From assembly GCF_013359775.1 (NCBI RefSeq), contig NZ_JABMCI010000060.1, positions 1 through 64,000 on the forward strand: a DNA stretch of 64,000 nt. Direction: 5' to 3'. The notes under the pieces are model-generated. The model was not told the DNA's origin and did not search any database. It saw nothing but the letters and a program-made list of their open reading frames with translations. Origin of the DNA: Cellulomonas humilata (GTDB lineage Bacteria > Actinomycetota > Actinomycetes > Actinomycetales > Cellulomonadaceae). The translations under genes were made by a program, and so were the position numbers. Every line of letters begins with the position of its first letter. The first letter of the stretch is position 1. Below, in pieces: positions 17,977-26,826 of this stretch.

Positions 17977-18980
17977 CGGGCGACCTCCCTAGAGGCGACG
18001 TCGGCCGACGTCCACGAGCGGCCGGCGTGCCGCAGGTAGACGTCGTCGAGGGAGGGACGGGAGACGGCGACGGCTCCGTGCCGCACGCCGGCCGCCTGGA
18101 GGGCGGCGATGACGGGGCCGACGACTGCCGGTCCGTCGGCGGTCCGTGCGACGAGCCGGCCGGTCGGTCCCTCGACGTGCACGACGACGTCGCGCAGCGC
18201 GGTGATCGACGCGACCGCCGACCGCACGAGGTCGGGGGTCGGCTCGACCAGGTCGACCGTGAGCGTGTCCCCTTCGAGCGTGGCCTTCAGCGCGTCCGGG
18301 GAACCGAACGCGACCACCCGGCCCCGGTCGACGATGGTGATCCCGTCGGCCAGTCGGTCCGCCTCCTCCAGGTAGTGGGTAGTGAGCACGACGGTCAGGG
18401 CGTCCTCCCCGGCCAGTCGTCGGATCTCCGCCCACATCGCGGCGCGCGCCTCGGGATCGAGCCCGGTGGTGGGCTCGTCGAGGAACAGGACCTGCGGGGT
18501 GCCCACGAGGCCGAGCGCCACGTCGAGCTTGCGGCGGGTGCCCCCGGAGAGCTTCCCGGCGCCGCGGTCGGCGGCCTCGGCCAACCCGAAGCGGTCCACC
18601 AGTGCGGCTGCCCGATCCGACGACGCGGCGCGGGACAGCCCGCGGAACCGCGCGGCCATCACGAGGTTCTCGCGCGGGCTGAGCAGCGGGTCGGCGCCGG
18701 TCCCCTGCGAGACGTAGCCGATGCTCCGGCGGACGGCGTCGGCGTCGCGGACGACGTCACGACCGCCCACGCGGGCGACCCCGGAGGTGGCTCGCGCGAG
18801 GGTGGTGAGCACCCTCGTCGTGGTGGACTTGCCGGCGCCGTTGGGGCCGAGCAGCCCGTGCACGGTGCCGCCGGGGATGCTGAGCGTGAGGCCGTCGAGG
18901 GCCCGGACGTCCGGTCGGCCGCGGCCGCCGGGGTAGGTCTTGACGAGGTCGAGCGCTTCGACCACGGGTGCTGCGGGCAT
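17973..18980 (-). CDS. ABC exporter ATP-binding protein (DrrA-like)
   Basis: A 335-residue ATPase. Walker A is GLLGPNGAGKSTTTRVL, the Q-loop region follows GYVSQGTGADPLLSPRENL, the signature motif is KLSGGTRRKLDVALGL, and Walker B is QVLFLDEPTTGLDPEAR, followed by the switch His in LTTHYLEEADRLAD. The C-terminal 90 residues are the DUF4162-like extension found in DrrA-type exporters. ATG at 18978-18980 is chosen because the domain starts there; the open frame extends to 19049. It energises the overlapping DrrB-like permease. The gap to padR is 168 bases and contains a hairpin. Confidence 0.92.
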   Translation of the reverse strand: MPAAPVVEALDLVKTYPGGRGRPDVRALDGLTLSIPGGTVHGLLGPNGAGKSTTTRVLTTLARATSGVARVGGRDVVRDADAVRRSIGYVSQGTGADPLLSPRENLVMAARFRGLSRAASSDRAAALVDRFGLAEAADRGAGKLSGGTRRKLDVALGLVGTPQVLFLDEPTTGLDPEARAAMWAEIRRLAGEDALTVVLTTHYLEEADRLADGITIVDRGRVVAFGSPDALKATLEGDTLTVDLVEPTPDLVRSAVASITALRDVVVHVEGPTGRLVARTADGPAVVGPVIAALQAAGVRHGAVAVSRPSLDDVYLRHAGRSWTSADVASREVAR

Positions 18981-19110
18981 GGTGCCGCCTTCGGTCGTGC
19001 CGTCCGTTCCTTCCGGTCGGGACGGCGGGTGGTCCGACCGAGCTGCCACCTATGCTGATTCGTGCGGCGGATCGCACAGGTGCCCTCACGGGTCCCGGTC
19101 GGTTCGTGGT

Positions 19111-19144
19111 GGTCGGCCCGGGTGTTCCAGCACCTGGGCCGACC
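19111..19144 (-). terminator. Hairpin between padR and the ABC genes
   Basis: Arms 19111-19124 and 19131-19144 pair over 14 bases with one mismatch; the loop is six bases. It starts five bases after the padR stop on the minus strand. It may partly separate padR from the exporter genes. Confidence 0.6.
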
Positions 19145-19148
19145 TTCT

Positions 19149-19814
19149 TCATTGCGGGGGGCTCAGATACGGCGCGAGCGCCTCCGCAAGCTCGTCGGGG
19201 TCCAGCCGGCCGTGCGTGCTGGCGCGTCGGTGCAGGTCACGCCACAGAGCGACGCCCTCGAACGATCCGTCCGCGATGCTCGTCGCGAGCGCGGCGACGA
19301 ACCCGAGCTCGGCGCGGACGATCGCGACCTCGTACTCGCTCTCGAGCGAGAAGATCGCCGGCAGGCCCATCGCGCGCGCGTCGGCCAGCCCGCCCTCGAG
19401 GCTCGTGATCTGCCGCTCGAGCGACGTCTGCCGCAGCCGCAGCAGCCGGACCACGTCGTCGGGACCCAGCAGCGGCAGGAACGACAGGGCTGCCTCGAAC
19501 TGCGGGAACTCCTTGGCCGGGGTGCGCACCAGATCGGTCAGCCAGTCGATGGCCTCCGTCGCGCCGGCGTCGGTGATCCGGTACACCGTGCGGGTCGGTC
19601 GGTTGCCCTCCCGCTCGGTCGACGCGGCCTCGATCAGCCCGTGCTTCACCAGCGAGTCGACCACGGAGTACAGGGACCCGAAGTTCAGGCGCACCGACTC
19701 GTCCTTGCGCCGCTCGCGCAGGGTCATCGACATCTCGTACGGGTGCATCGGGCGTTCCCACAGGAGCGCGAGCACGGCGAGAGCCAGCGGGTTGTTGCGG
19801 CTGCGCGGCGCCAT
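19149..19814 (-). CDS. PadR-family transcriptional regulator
   Basis: A 221-residue regulator with an N-terminal winged helix (NNPLALAVLALLWERPMHPY, LRERRKDESVRLNFGSLYSV and VDSLVKHGLIE) and a helical C-terminal dimerisation domain, the size of the long PadR subfamily. PadR proteins often repress a neighbouring drug exporter, and here two ABC exporter genes lie just downstream on the same strand. ATG at 19812-19814 is chosen for its GGAGGAG ribosome binding site; the longer frame to 19883 covers the promoter. An AT-rich stretch (TATATT at about 19848-19853, read on the minus strand) is the likely -10 region and operator. Confidence 0.88.
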   Translation of the reverse strand: MAPRSRNNPLALAVLALLWERPMHPYEMSMTLRERRKDESVRLNFGSLYSVVDSLVKHGLIEAASTEREGNRPTRTVYRITDAGATEAIDWLTDLVRTPAKEFPQFEAALSFLPLLGPDDVVRLLRLRQTSLERQITSLEGGLADARAMGLPAIFSLESEYEVAIVRAELGFVAALATSIADGSFEGVALWRDLHRRASTHGRLDPDELAEALAPYLSPPQ

Positions 19815-19886
19815 GGCTCCTCCTGCTCCAGTTCGAATGCTCGGAACAGAATATATCTCGACTAGTACGCGTCTGCCAAGCACGAA

Positions 19887-19916
19887 CGGCCCGCATCCTG
19901 GACAGGATGCGGGCCG
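19887..19916 (-). terminator. Terminator hairpin after the quinone-oxidoreductase-like gene
   Basis: Arms 19887-19900 and 19903-19916 are a perfect 14-base-pair stem with only GA in the loop, 12 bases after the stop of the minus-strand oxidoreductase gene. Confidence 0.75.
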
Positions 19917-19928
19917 CTCGACACAGGG

Positions 19929-20855
19929 TCAGTCGACGCGGACGACGACCTTGCCGCGCACGTGACCGGTCTGGCTGGCCTCGTGGGCCGCGGCGGCGTC
20001 GGCCAGCTCGAAGACCTCGGCGACGTCGACCTTGACGGTGCCGGCGTCGATGAGCGCGGTGAGAGCGTCGAGATCGGAGGTGCTCGGCCGGACCCAGACG
20101 TACTGCCCGCCCAGCTCGTCGCGCGCGGCGGCGTCGACGATCGACGCGACCGTGCCGCCGTCGGCCAGCAGGGCGTTCGACGTCCCGACGAGGTCGTCGC
20201 CGCCGAAGTCGAGCACGACGTCGATGCCGTCGGGCACCAGCGCGCGGACGCGGTCGGCCAGCCCGTCGCCGTACTCCACCGGCTCCGCGCCGAGGCCGCG
20301 CAGGTACTCGTGGTTGCGAGGCGACGCGGTGCCGATCACCCGGGCGCCCAGGGAGTGGGCGATCTGCACGGCGAACGCGCCGACCCCGCCCGCGGCGGCG
20401 TGCACGAGGACGGTCTGACCGTCGCGGACGCCGGCTCGTCGGATCGCCTGGAACGCGGTCAGGCCGGCCAGCGGCACGGCCGCCGCCTCCTCGAACGTCA
20501 GGGAGACCGGCTTGCGCGCGAGGGTGCGCACGGGCGCGGCGACGTACTCCGCGAACGTGCCGCCCTGCACCCAGTCGCGGCGCACGTACCCGTAGACCTC
20601 GTCGCCGACCTGGTACTCGGGGGTGTCCAGACCGACGCGCTCGACCACGCCGGCCACGTCCCAGCCGGGGACCGCGGGGAACGTCACGTCCATGATCGCG
20701 TCGAGGTACCCGGCCCGGACCTTCCAGTCGACGGGGTTGACCGAGGCGGCGCGCACGCGGACGAGCACGCTGTCGGGCCCGACCTTCGGGGTGGGCTGCT
20801 CGGTGAGCTCGAGGACGTCGGACCCGCCGTAGCGGGAGTAGGTGATGGCTCGCAT
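19929..20855 (-). CDS. NADP-dependent zinc-free MDR oxidoreductase (quinone reductase-like)
   Basis: A 308-residue medium-chain reductase. The N-terminal GroES-like half holds RVRAASVNPVDWKVRAG and PAVPGWDVAGVVERVG; the Rossmann half holds TVLVHAAAGGVGAFAVQIAH, the AxxGGVG motif of the quinone-reductase branch, and RVIGTASPRNHEYLRGLGAE. The zinc-binding cysteines of alcohol dehydrogenases are absent, so it probably reduces quinones or enones with NADPH. ATG at 20853-20855 is preceded by GGGAG. It is divergent from the secreted esterase gene. The natural substrate is unknown. Confidence 0.87.
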   Translation of the reverse strand: MRAITYSRYGGSDVLELTEQPTPKVGPDSVLVRVRAASVNPVDWKVRAGYLDAIMDVTFPAVPGWDVAGVVERVGLDTPEYQVGDEVYGYVRRDWVQGGTFAEYVAAPVRTLARKPVSLTFEEAAAVPLAGLTAFQAIRRAGVRDGQTVLVHAAAGGVGAFAVQIAHSLGARVIGTASPRNHEYLRGLGAEPVEYGDGLADRVRALVPDGIDVVLDFGGDDLVGTSNALLADGGTVASIVDAAARDELGGQYVWVRPSTSDLDALTALIDAGTVKVDVAEVFELADAAAAHEASQTGHVRGKVVVRVD

Positions 20856-20997
20856 GCTCCCGACAACCCGGTGACGGCGAGCCGTGATTCCCTCCGTGGC
20901 AAACGTCACGTCGCCGCCCACCGCCGTTCACCGGCCCGCCGCAATTCGGACATCCGTCCTGGTCACCCTCGGTGCACACCGATCGAAGGGGACCTCG

Positions 20998-23310
20998 ATG
21001 CCGCACGCCCGCCGCACCCTTGCCGCGCTGACCTGCACCGCCGTGCTCTGCGCCGGCCTGGGAGCGACCGCCGCGACGGCGCACCCCAAGCCGTCCCCCC
21101 AGGCCGTGTTCCACCGCCTCGCCACGTACCCCGTCTACCTGAACCGCCCGGCGGGCACGCCGGCCGCGGACCCGACGGTCGCGGAGATCTCCGCGGTCAG
21201 CGAGGACGGCCGGACGTTCATCCACACCGACGCGCTCGCCGGCCGGATCGGCTTCGTCGACATCACGGACCCGGCGAAGCCCCGGGGCCTGGGCACGCTC
21301 GACCTGGCGGCGGACCTCGGGGTCGGCGACCACGCGGAGCCGACGTCGGTGGCCGTGGTCGGCGGCTACGTGCTGGTGGTCGTCGACACGTCGGAGAGCT
21401 TCACGAACCCGTCCGGACTGCTCGCGGTGGTCGACCTGGCCACGCACGCTCTGGTGCGGACGATCGACCTCGGCGGCCAGCCCGACTCGATCGCGCTCAC
21501 GCCCGACAAGACGCACGCGGCGATCGCGATCGAGAACCAGCGCGACGAGGACGTCGCGCCGGCCGGTGGGAAGAAGGGCGATCTGCCCCAGCTGCCCGGC
21601 GGGTTCCTGCAGCTCGTGGACCTGCCCGGCACCGACCCGGCGACCTGGACGACCCGTGCCGTGCCGTTCACCGCGGAGGCGCTCGCCGGGCTCGACACCC
21701 CGCAGGACCCCGAGCCGGAGTACGTCGCGATCGACCCCACGGGGACCACGGTCGCGGTGACCCTGCAGGAGAACAACGGCGTCGCCCTGGTCGACATCGC
21801 GGCCGGGACCATCTCGCGGGTGTTCAGCGCGGGCAGCGTCGCGGTGACGGGCATCGACACCGCGCAGGACGGGGTCATCCACCAGACCGGGTCGATCCCG
21901 CTCACGCCGCGGGAGCCCGACGCCGTCGCCTGGCTCGACGCGACCCACCTGGCCACCGCCAACGAAGGCGACTGGAAGGGCGGCACCCGCGGGTGGACGG
22001 TCTTCGACACCTCCGGGACGGTTGTCTGGGACGCCGGAGCTGAGCTCGAACGGCTCGCCGTCCGGACCGGGCTGCACTCCGAGTCGCGCGCCGGGAAGAA
22101 GGGCGTCGAGATCGAAGGGCTGGCCGTCGCGACGCTCGGCGGGAAGCGGTACGCGTTCGTCGGCTCCGAGCGGTCGAACTTCGTCGCCGTGTACGACGTC
22201 GACGATGCCGCGCACCCGCGGTTCGTCCAGGTGCTGGCGACCACCAACGGGCCGGAGGGGATCCTGCCGGTCCCGTCGCGGGACCTGCTGCTGGTGTCGA
22301 GCGAGACCGACGACGCCTCGGTGCTGGTCCGGTCGTCGGTGAGCGTGTTCGGCCGCGGCAAGGCCTACGCCAGGACGGCGGGCACGCCGCAGTTCCCGAG
22401 CGTGGTCTCCGCCGACGACGCCGCGGGCAACCCGATCGGCTGGGGCGCGCTCGGCGCGCTGAGCGCCGACCCGACCGACAAGAAGCACCTGTGGACCGCG
22501 TCGGACGCGGCCTACTCCACGGCACACCTGCTCCGCCTCGACGTGTCGCGGACGCCGGCGGTGATCGACCGCGACGTCGTCGTGACGCAGGGGGGCACGG
22601 CGGCGTCGCTGGACATCGAGGGCGTCTCGGCGCGCCGGCGGGGCGGGTTCTGGCTGGGTTCCGAGGGGGCGACGGGCGCCGCGAACGCGCTGGTCCGCAC
22701 CGACGCGAACGGCGCGATCCAGCAGACGGTGCCGCTGCCCGCGGACGTCTCGGCGGGGCTGAGCAAGTGGGGCATCGAGGGCGTCGCCGCGACGGAGGAC
22801 TCCCGCGGCGAGCACGTGTGGGTCGCGCTCCAGCGCGGGCTGACCACCGATCCCGGCGGCCTCGCCGGAGCCGCGCGCATCGGCCGCTACGACGTGCGTA
22901 TCGGCACCTGGGCGTGGTTCGCCTACCCGCTGGGCACGACGACGACGGCCGGCGACTGGATCGGCCTGTCGGAGATCACAGTCGTGGACCGGGACACCCT
23001 CGCGGTCGTCGAGCGCGACAAGCTCAACGGCCCGGACGCCAAGGTGAAGGCCGTCTACACGGTGCAGATCCCGGCCAGGGACCCCGCACCGGGCACGGTC
23101 GGCACGCTCACCAAGACGCTGGTCCGCGACCTGGTCCCGGACCTGCGGGCGACCAACGGCTGGACGCAGGAGAAGGTCGAGGGCCTGACCATCGGCAGCG
23201 ACGGGCAGGTCTACGCGATCACCGACAACGACGGGCTCAAGGACGCGACCGGCGAGACCGTGCTCCTTCGGCTCGGCCCGGCGGCGAAGGTGTTCCGGGC
23301 GCACAGGTGA
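20998..23310 (+). CDS. Secreted phytase-like esterase / beta-propeller protein
   Basis: A 770-residue exported protein. Residues 1-29 are a Sec signal peptide (RRTLAALTCTAVLCAGLGAT followed by ATA-HP). The body contains repeated beta-propeller blades such as GRIGFVDITDPAKPRGLG, PTSVAVVGGYVLVVVDTSES and KRYAFVGSERSNFVAVYDV (LVIVD-like repeats), and from about residue 470 a domain like the esterase-like activity of phytase family (DIEGVSARRRGGFWLGSEG). It is probably extracellular and may release phosphate or hydrolyse esters. ATG at 20998 has AAGGGG upstream. No sorting motif or membrane anchor is seen at the C-terminus. A phosphatase gene follows, but the two need not be linked. Confidence 0.8.
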   Translation: MPHARRTLAALTCTAVLCAGLGATAATAHPKPSPQAVFHRLATYPVYLNRPAGTPAADPTVAEISAVSEDGRTFIHTDALAGRIGFVDITDPAKPRGLGTLDLAADLGVGDHAEPTSVAVVGGYVLVVVDTSESFTNPSGLLAVVDLATHALVRTIDLGGQPDSIALTPDKTHAAIAIENQRDEDVAPAGGKKGDLPQLPGGFLQLVDLPGTDPATWTTRAVPFTAEALAGLDTPQDPEPEYVAIDPTGTTVAVTLQENNGVALVDIAAGTISRVFSAGSVAVTGIDTAQDGVIHQTGSIPLTPREPDAVAWLDATHLATANEGDWKGGTRGWTVFDTSGTVVWDAGAELERLAVRTGLHSESRAGKKGVEIEGLAVATLGGKRYAFVGSERSNFVAVYDVDDAAHPRFVQVLATTNGPEGILPVPSRDLLLVSSETDDASVLVRSSVSVFGRGKAYARTAGTPQFPSVVSADDAAGNPIGWGALGALSADPTDKKHLWTASDAAYSTAHLLRLDVSRTPAVIDRDVVVTQGGTAASLDIEGVSARRRGGFWLGSEGATGAANALVRTDANGAIQQTVPLPADVSAGLSKWGIEGVAATEDSRGEHVWVALQRGLTTDPGGLAGAARIGRYDVRIGTWAWFAYPLGTTTTAGDWIGLSEITVVDRDTLAVVERDKLNGPDAKVKAVYTVQIPARDPAPGTVGTLTKTLVRDLVPDLRATNGWTQEKVEGLTIGSDGQVYAITDNDGLKDATGETVLLRLGPAAKVFRAHR

Positions 23311-23333
23311 CGTCGAGCAGCGATCATGACGGG

Positions 23334-23825
23334 ATGCCCACCCCGTACTCCGTCATGGTCGTCTGCACCGGCAACATCTGCCGCTCCCCGATGGCGGAGG
23401 TGGTCCTGCGCGAACGGTTCGCCGACGCAGGCCTGGCCGACCGGGTGGTCGTCGACTCCACGGGCATCAGCGACGAGGAGCACGGCAACCCGGTCGACCG
23501 CCGCGCGCGGGCCGTCCTCCAGGCGGGCGGCTACCCGACGGGCGACGGGCACCGGGCCCGCCAGGTCAGGGCGGGCGACGAGCGCGACCTGGTGCTCGCG
23601 ATGACGGACGCGCACGCCCGCGCGCTGCGACGGCTGGACGTCGAGCCGGTGCTCTTCCGCTCGTTCGACCCGGCCGCGACCGGGGACCTGGACGTCGCCG
23701 ACCCCTGGTACGGCGGCGCCCAGGACTTCGAGGACTGCCTCGCCCAGATCGAGGCGGCGGCCGACGGGATCGTCGACCACGTCCGTACCGAGCTGGGGAA
23801 TGCGCGACCCGCGAAGAACGGTTGA
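23334..23825 (+). CDS. Low-molecular-weight protein tyrosine phosphatase
   Basis: A 163-residue enzyme with the CX5R active-site loop VCTGNICRSPMAE (Cys11, Arg17) at the N-terminus and the general acid in DPWYGG (123-128). It dephosphorylates phosphotyrosine proteins; relatives act on exopolysaccharide kinases or are secreted. No tyrosine kinase is nearby. ATG at 23334 starts just before the catalytic strand as expected; an ATG at 23326 is in another frame. The gene begins 23 bases after the phytase-like gene. No ribosome binding site is obvious; a GATCAT six bases before the ATG could be a weak -10. Confidence 0.92.
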   Translation: MPTPYSVMVVCTGNICRSPMAEVVLRERFADAGLADRVVVDSTGISDEEHGNPVDRRARAVLQAGGYPTGDGHRARQVRAGDERDLVLAMTDAHARALRRLDVEPVLFRSFDPAATGDLDVADPWYGGAQDFEDCLAQIEAAADGIVDHVRTELGNARPAKNG

Positions 23826-23832
23826 CCGAGGC

Positions 23833-24315
23833 ATGTCCCTCGACGAGATCCCCCTGACCACGCTCAAGGGTGAGCCCACGACGTTCGGCGCGTACGCGGA
23901 CAAGGTCAAGCTGGTGGTCAACGTGGCCTCCCGGTGCGGTCTGGCCCCGCAGTACGAGACGCTCGAGAAGCTCCAGAAGACCTACGGCGACCGCGGGTTC
24001 ACGGTGCTGGGCTTCCCCAGCAACCAGTTCCTCCAGGAGCTCGGATCCGAGAAGGCCATCGCGGAGTACTGCTCGGCCACCTGGGGCGTGACGTTCCCGA
24101 TGTTCGAGAAGGTCAAGGTCAACGGCCGGCACCAGCACCCGCTGTACGCCGAGCTGACCAAGGCACCGGACGCGTCGGGCAAGGCCGGCCGGGTCACGTG
24201 GAACTTCGAGAAGTTCGTCGTCACGCCGGACGGGTCGGTGCACCGGTTCCGCCCGCAGACCGTGCCGGACGCCCCCGAGATCGTCGAGCTGATCGAGGCG
24301 TCGCTGCCCGGCTAG
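23833..24315 (+). CDS. Glutathione peroxidase family thiol peroxidase
   Basis: A 160-residue peroxidase that reduces hydroperoxides, probably with thioredoxin since actinobacteria lack glutathione. The peroxidatic residue is Cys35 in NVASRCGLAPQY, not selenocysteine. Cys80 (EYCSATWGVTFPMF) sits where the resolving cysteine of two-Cys members lies. The usual FPCNQF is FPSNQF here, with Ser63 replacing the third cysteine. The Trp/Asn of the catalytic site are in VTWNFEKF. ATG at 23833 begins seven bases after the phosphatase stop. It converges on corA, and the two stop codons share the tetramer CTAG. Confidence 0.92.
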   Translation: MSLDEIPLTTLKGEPTTFGAYADKVKLVVNVASRCGLAPQYETLEKLQKTYGDRGFTVLGFPSNQFLQELGSEKAIAEYCSATWGVTFPMFEKVKVNGRHQHPLYAELTKAPDASGKAGRVTWNFEKFVVTPDGSVHRFRPQTVPDAPEIVELIEASLPG

Positions 24316-25307
24316 AGCCAGCGGTTGCGTCGGAAGGCCCGGTGCAGGCCGACGCAGACGACGCCGATGCCGGCCAGCACGATCCAGAATCCGAGCGCCC
24401 AGTCCGAGGCCGGCAGGTAGTCGAAGTTCATCCCGTACAGGCCGGCGATCGCGGTGGGCACCAGGGCGATCGCCGCCCACGCGGAGATCTTGCGCATGTC
24501 GGAGTTCTGCTGGACCGTCACGCGGTTCTGCTCGACGGTCACCTGCGCGAGGTCGGCCTGCAGGACGCCGGTGAGCAGGGCGTCGGCCGCCTCGATGAGC
24601 TCCGCGGCGCGCAGCGCGTGGTCCTGGACGTCCCGGAAGTACGGCCGCGAGTAGGCGGGGATGCACGGCACCTGCTGCTCGGCCAGCCGGGTCAGGGGCT
24701 GCACCAGGGGGACGACCGCACGGCGGAACTGCTGCACCTCGCGCTTGAGCTTGTAGATCCGCTCGGCGTGGTCGTTGCCGGGGTCGTCACCGAACACCTG
24801 GTCCTCGATCTGGTCGAGGTCCTCGTCGATCGACGCGGTGACGTCGAGGTACTGGTCGACGGCCTTGTCCAGGATCCCGTGCAGCACCGCGGGCGGTCCG
24901 TGCTGAAGCATCTCGGGGTCGGCCTCCAGTGCCGCCCGCACCTGCGCCGGGATCGTCGTGTCGCCGTGCCGGACGACGATGACGAACCGGTCGCCCAGGA
25001 AGATCGCGAGCTCACTGACCTCGACCACCTCGACGTGGTCGACGTAGTGCACGGGCTTGACCACCGCGAACGTGACCCCGCCGTACTGCTCGAGCTTGGG
25101 CCGCTGGTGGGCCCGGATGGCGTCGTCGATGGCCAGCTGCGGGAGCTCGAAGCCCTCGGCGAGCTGGTCGAACTCCTCGGCGGTGGGCTCGACCAGGCCG
25201 ATCCACACGAACCCGTCCTCCGCCTCGGCCTCCTGCAGGGCCAGGCGCAGGTCGTCGATGCGGTGCCGGCGGCGTCCAGCGGAGTAGAGCGCGCAGTCCA
25301 CGATCAC
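24312..25307 (-). CDS. corA: CorA-type magnesium/cobalt transporter
   Basis: A 331-residue ion channel of the inner membrane. The large cytoplasmic N-terminal domain is followed by two C-terminal helices; the first ends in the pore signature YGMNFDYLP and the second is FWIVLAGIGVVCVGLHRAF. It forms a pentamer and imports Mg2+ or Co2+. The GTG at 25305-25307 is supported by a -10-like TAGCCT seven bases upstream with no ribosome binding site, so the mRNA is probably leaderless. It overlaps the glutathione peroxidase gene by three bases tail to tail. No Mg riboswitch is visible. Confidence 0.93.
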   Translation of the reverse strand: MIVDCALYSAGRRRHRIDDLRLALQEAEAEDGFVWIGLVEPTAEEFDQLAEGFELPQLAIDDAIRAHQRPKLEQYGGVTFAVVKPVHYVDHVEVVEVSELAIFLGDRFVIVVRHGDTTIPAQVRAALEADPEMLQHGPPAVLHGILDKAVDQYLDVTASIDEDLDQIEDQVFGDDPGNDHAERIYKLKREVQQFRRAVVPLVQPLTRLAEQQVPCIPAYSRPYFRDVQDHALRAAELIEAADALLTGVLQADLAQVTVEQNRVTVQQNSDMRKISAWAAIALVPTAIAGLYGMNFDYLPASDWALGFWIVLAGIGVVCVGLHRAFRRNRWL

Positions 25308-25314
25308 GTCACGA

Positions 25315-25320
25315 AGGCTA
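25315..25320 (-). promoter_or_regulatory. -10 element of a leaderless corA promoter
   Basis: TAGCCT on the minus strand lies seven bases before the corA GTG; no Shine-Dalgarno sequence intervenes. Confidence 0.5.
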
Positions 25321-25409
25321 GACCGCGCGGTGATCCGTCCTGCGCGACAGACTGGCAGGACCGTCGACGCACGCCGGCGGCACCGCGGAAGAAACCCTCG
25401 GAGGATGGC

Positions 25410-25583
25410 GTGAAGTTCGAGATCTACAGGGACAAGGGCGGCGAGTTCCGGTTCCGGATCGTCGCCACCAACGGCAACGTCCTCGCAGCCAGTGAGGGCT
25501 ACTCGGCGAAGGCGTCGGCCCAGAACGCGATCGACCGGATCAAGTCCGACGCCGCAGGAGCGGACACCGTCGACAACAGCTGA
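25410..25583 (+). CDS. YegP-like DUF1508 protein
   Basis: A 57-residue protein with one DUF1508 unit: KFEIYRDKGGEFRFRIVA, then GNVLAASEGYSAKASAQNAI, the alternating beta-strand and helix pattern of YegP. E. coli YegP has two units; this has one. GTG at 25410 follows GGAGG at the right distance. The role of the family is unknown, with proposals of stress or envelope functions. It lies between corA (divergent) and the aminotransferase gene. Confidence 0.85.
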   Translation: MKFEIYRDKGGEFRFRIVATNGNVLAASEGYSAKASAQNAIDRIKSDAAGADTVDNS

Positions 25584-25638
25584 CCGTCGGGTGCACGGGT
25601 CCGGCGCCGATGCCGGGCCCGTGCGTCACGATGACCCC

Positions 25639-26802
25639 ATGAAGGTTGCCGCCCGCGCCCACGTCCCCCCGTTCGCCGTGATGGAGATCCTGGCCGCCGC
25701 GAACGCGCGCCGGGTCGCCGGCGAGGACGTGCTGAACCTGTGCGCGGGCGAGCCGTCCACGGGGGCGTCGGACGTCGTGCGGCAGCGCGCGATCGACCTG
25801 CTGACCTCGGGCGACCTCGGGTACACCGAGTCACTGGGCGCCCCGGCCCTGCGCGCGGCGATCGCGCAGCACTACCTCGACACGTACGGCGTGGCGCTCG
25901 CCTCGCGCCAGATCGCCGTGACCACCGGCTCGTCGGGTGGCTTCGTGCTGGCGTTCCTCGCGGCGTTCGACGTCGGCGACCGGGTGGCGCTCGCGGTCCC
26001 CGGCTACCCCGCGTACGCCAACATCCTCGCGGCCCTCGGGTGCGAGGTCGTGGTGGTCCCGTGCGGGCCGGAGACCCGGTACCAGCCGACCGTCGCGCAG
26101 CTCGAGGCCCTGGACGGTCCGCTCGAGGGGCTGGTGATCGCCAGCCCGGCGAATCCCACCGGCACGATGATCGACCCCGACGAGCTCGCCGCGATCGCCG
26201 ACTGGTGCGCGGGGAACGGTGTGCGGCTGATCAGCGACGAGATCTACCACGGGATCACCTACGGCTCCGAGGCGACCGCGACCGCCGCCCGGTACCTGGA
26301 CCGCGGCGCCGTCGTCGTGAACTCGTTCTCCAAGTACTGGGCGATGACCGGCTGGCGGCTCGGCTGGCTGGTGCTCCCGGACGACCTGGTCACCGCCGTG
26401 GACGCGCTGGCCGGCAACGTCGCCCTCTGCCCGCCGGCCCTGGCCCAGCACGCCGGGATCGCCGCGTTCAGCCCCGCCGGGTACGCGGCCGCCCGCGAGA
26501 ACGTCGAGCGCTACGCCGCAGCACGGGCACATCTGCTCGACCGGCTGCCGGAGCTGGGCTGGGCGCGGATCGCCCCGGCCGACGGCGCGTTCTACCTGTA
26601 CGGCGACATCTCCGCGAGCGGCCTGGACTCGATCACGTGGTGCGCGCGGCTGCTCGACGAGGCCGGCGTCGCGCTGACGCCGGGCACCGACTTCGACCCG
26701 GTCGACGGGCACCGCTGGGTGCGGCTGTCGTTCGCGTCCTCGGTGGACGTGGTGCGCCAGGCCGTGGACCGGATCGTCGCCTGGCAGCGAACCCTGCCGT
26801 AA
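25639..26802 (+). CDS. Class I aminotransferase (aspartate/aromatic type)
   Basis: A 387-residue PLP enzyme. Conserved blocks are LNLCAGEPSTGASD, TTGSSGGFVLAFLA, PGYPAYANIL, ASPANPTGTMID, RLISDEIYHGITYG and the Schiff-base lysine in NSFSKYWAMTGWRLGWLVLP. WVRLSFASSVDVV ends with the carboxylate-binding Arg. This matches the I-gamma branch that includes aspartate and prephenate aminotransferases. A malate-dehydrogenase-like gene follows 24 bases later, which suggests oxaloacetate/aspartate chemistry, but specificity is not certain. ATG at 25639 is chosen because the fold starts there; no strong SD is present. Confidence 0.9.
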   Translation: MKVAARAHVPPFAVMEILAAANARRVAGEDVLNLCAGEPSTGASDVVRQRAIDLLTSGDLGYTESLGAPALRAAIAQHYLDTYGVALASRQIAVTTGSSGGFVLAFLAAFDVGDRVALAVPGYPAYANILAALGCEVVVVPCGPETRYQPTVAQLEALDGPLEGLVIASPANPTGTMIDPDELAAIADWCAGNGVRLISDEIYHGITYGSEATATAARYLDRGAVVVNSFSKYWAMTGWRLGWLVLPDDLVTAVDALAGNVALCPPALAQHAGIAAFSPAGYAAARENVERYAAARAHLLDRLPELGWARIAPADGAFYLYGDISASGLDSITWCARLLDEAGVALTPGTDFDPVDGHRWVRLSFASSVDVVRQAVDRIVAWQRTLP

Positions 26803-26813
26803 CACGCGCCGCC

Positions 26814-26819
26814 TACAGT
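26814..26819 (+). promoter_or_regulatory. -10 element of a leaderless promoter
   Basis: TACAGT lies seven bases before the ATG at 26827 with no Shine-Dalgarno sequence, so the dehydrogenase-like gene probably has its own leaderless transcript. Confidence 0.5.
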
Positions 26820-26826
26820 CGCGGCC

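Noticed and set aside
19237..23304. A 1355-codon minus-strand frame across padR, the oxidoreductase and the secreted esterase gene
   Set aside because: It runs through several well-supported genes in other frames and its translation is low-complexity Arg/Pro/Gly sequence.
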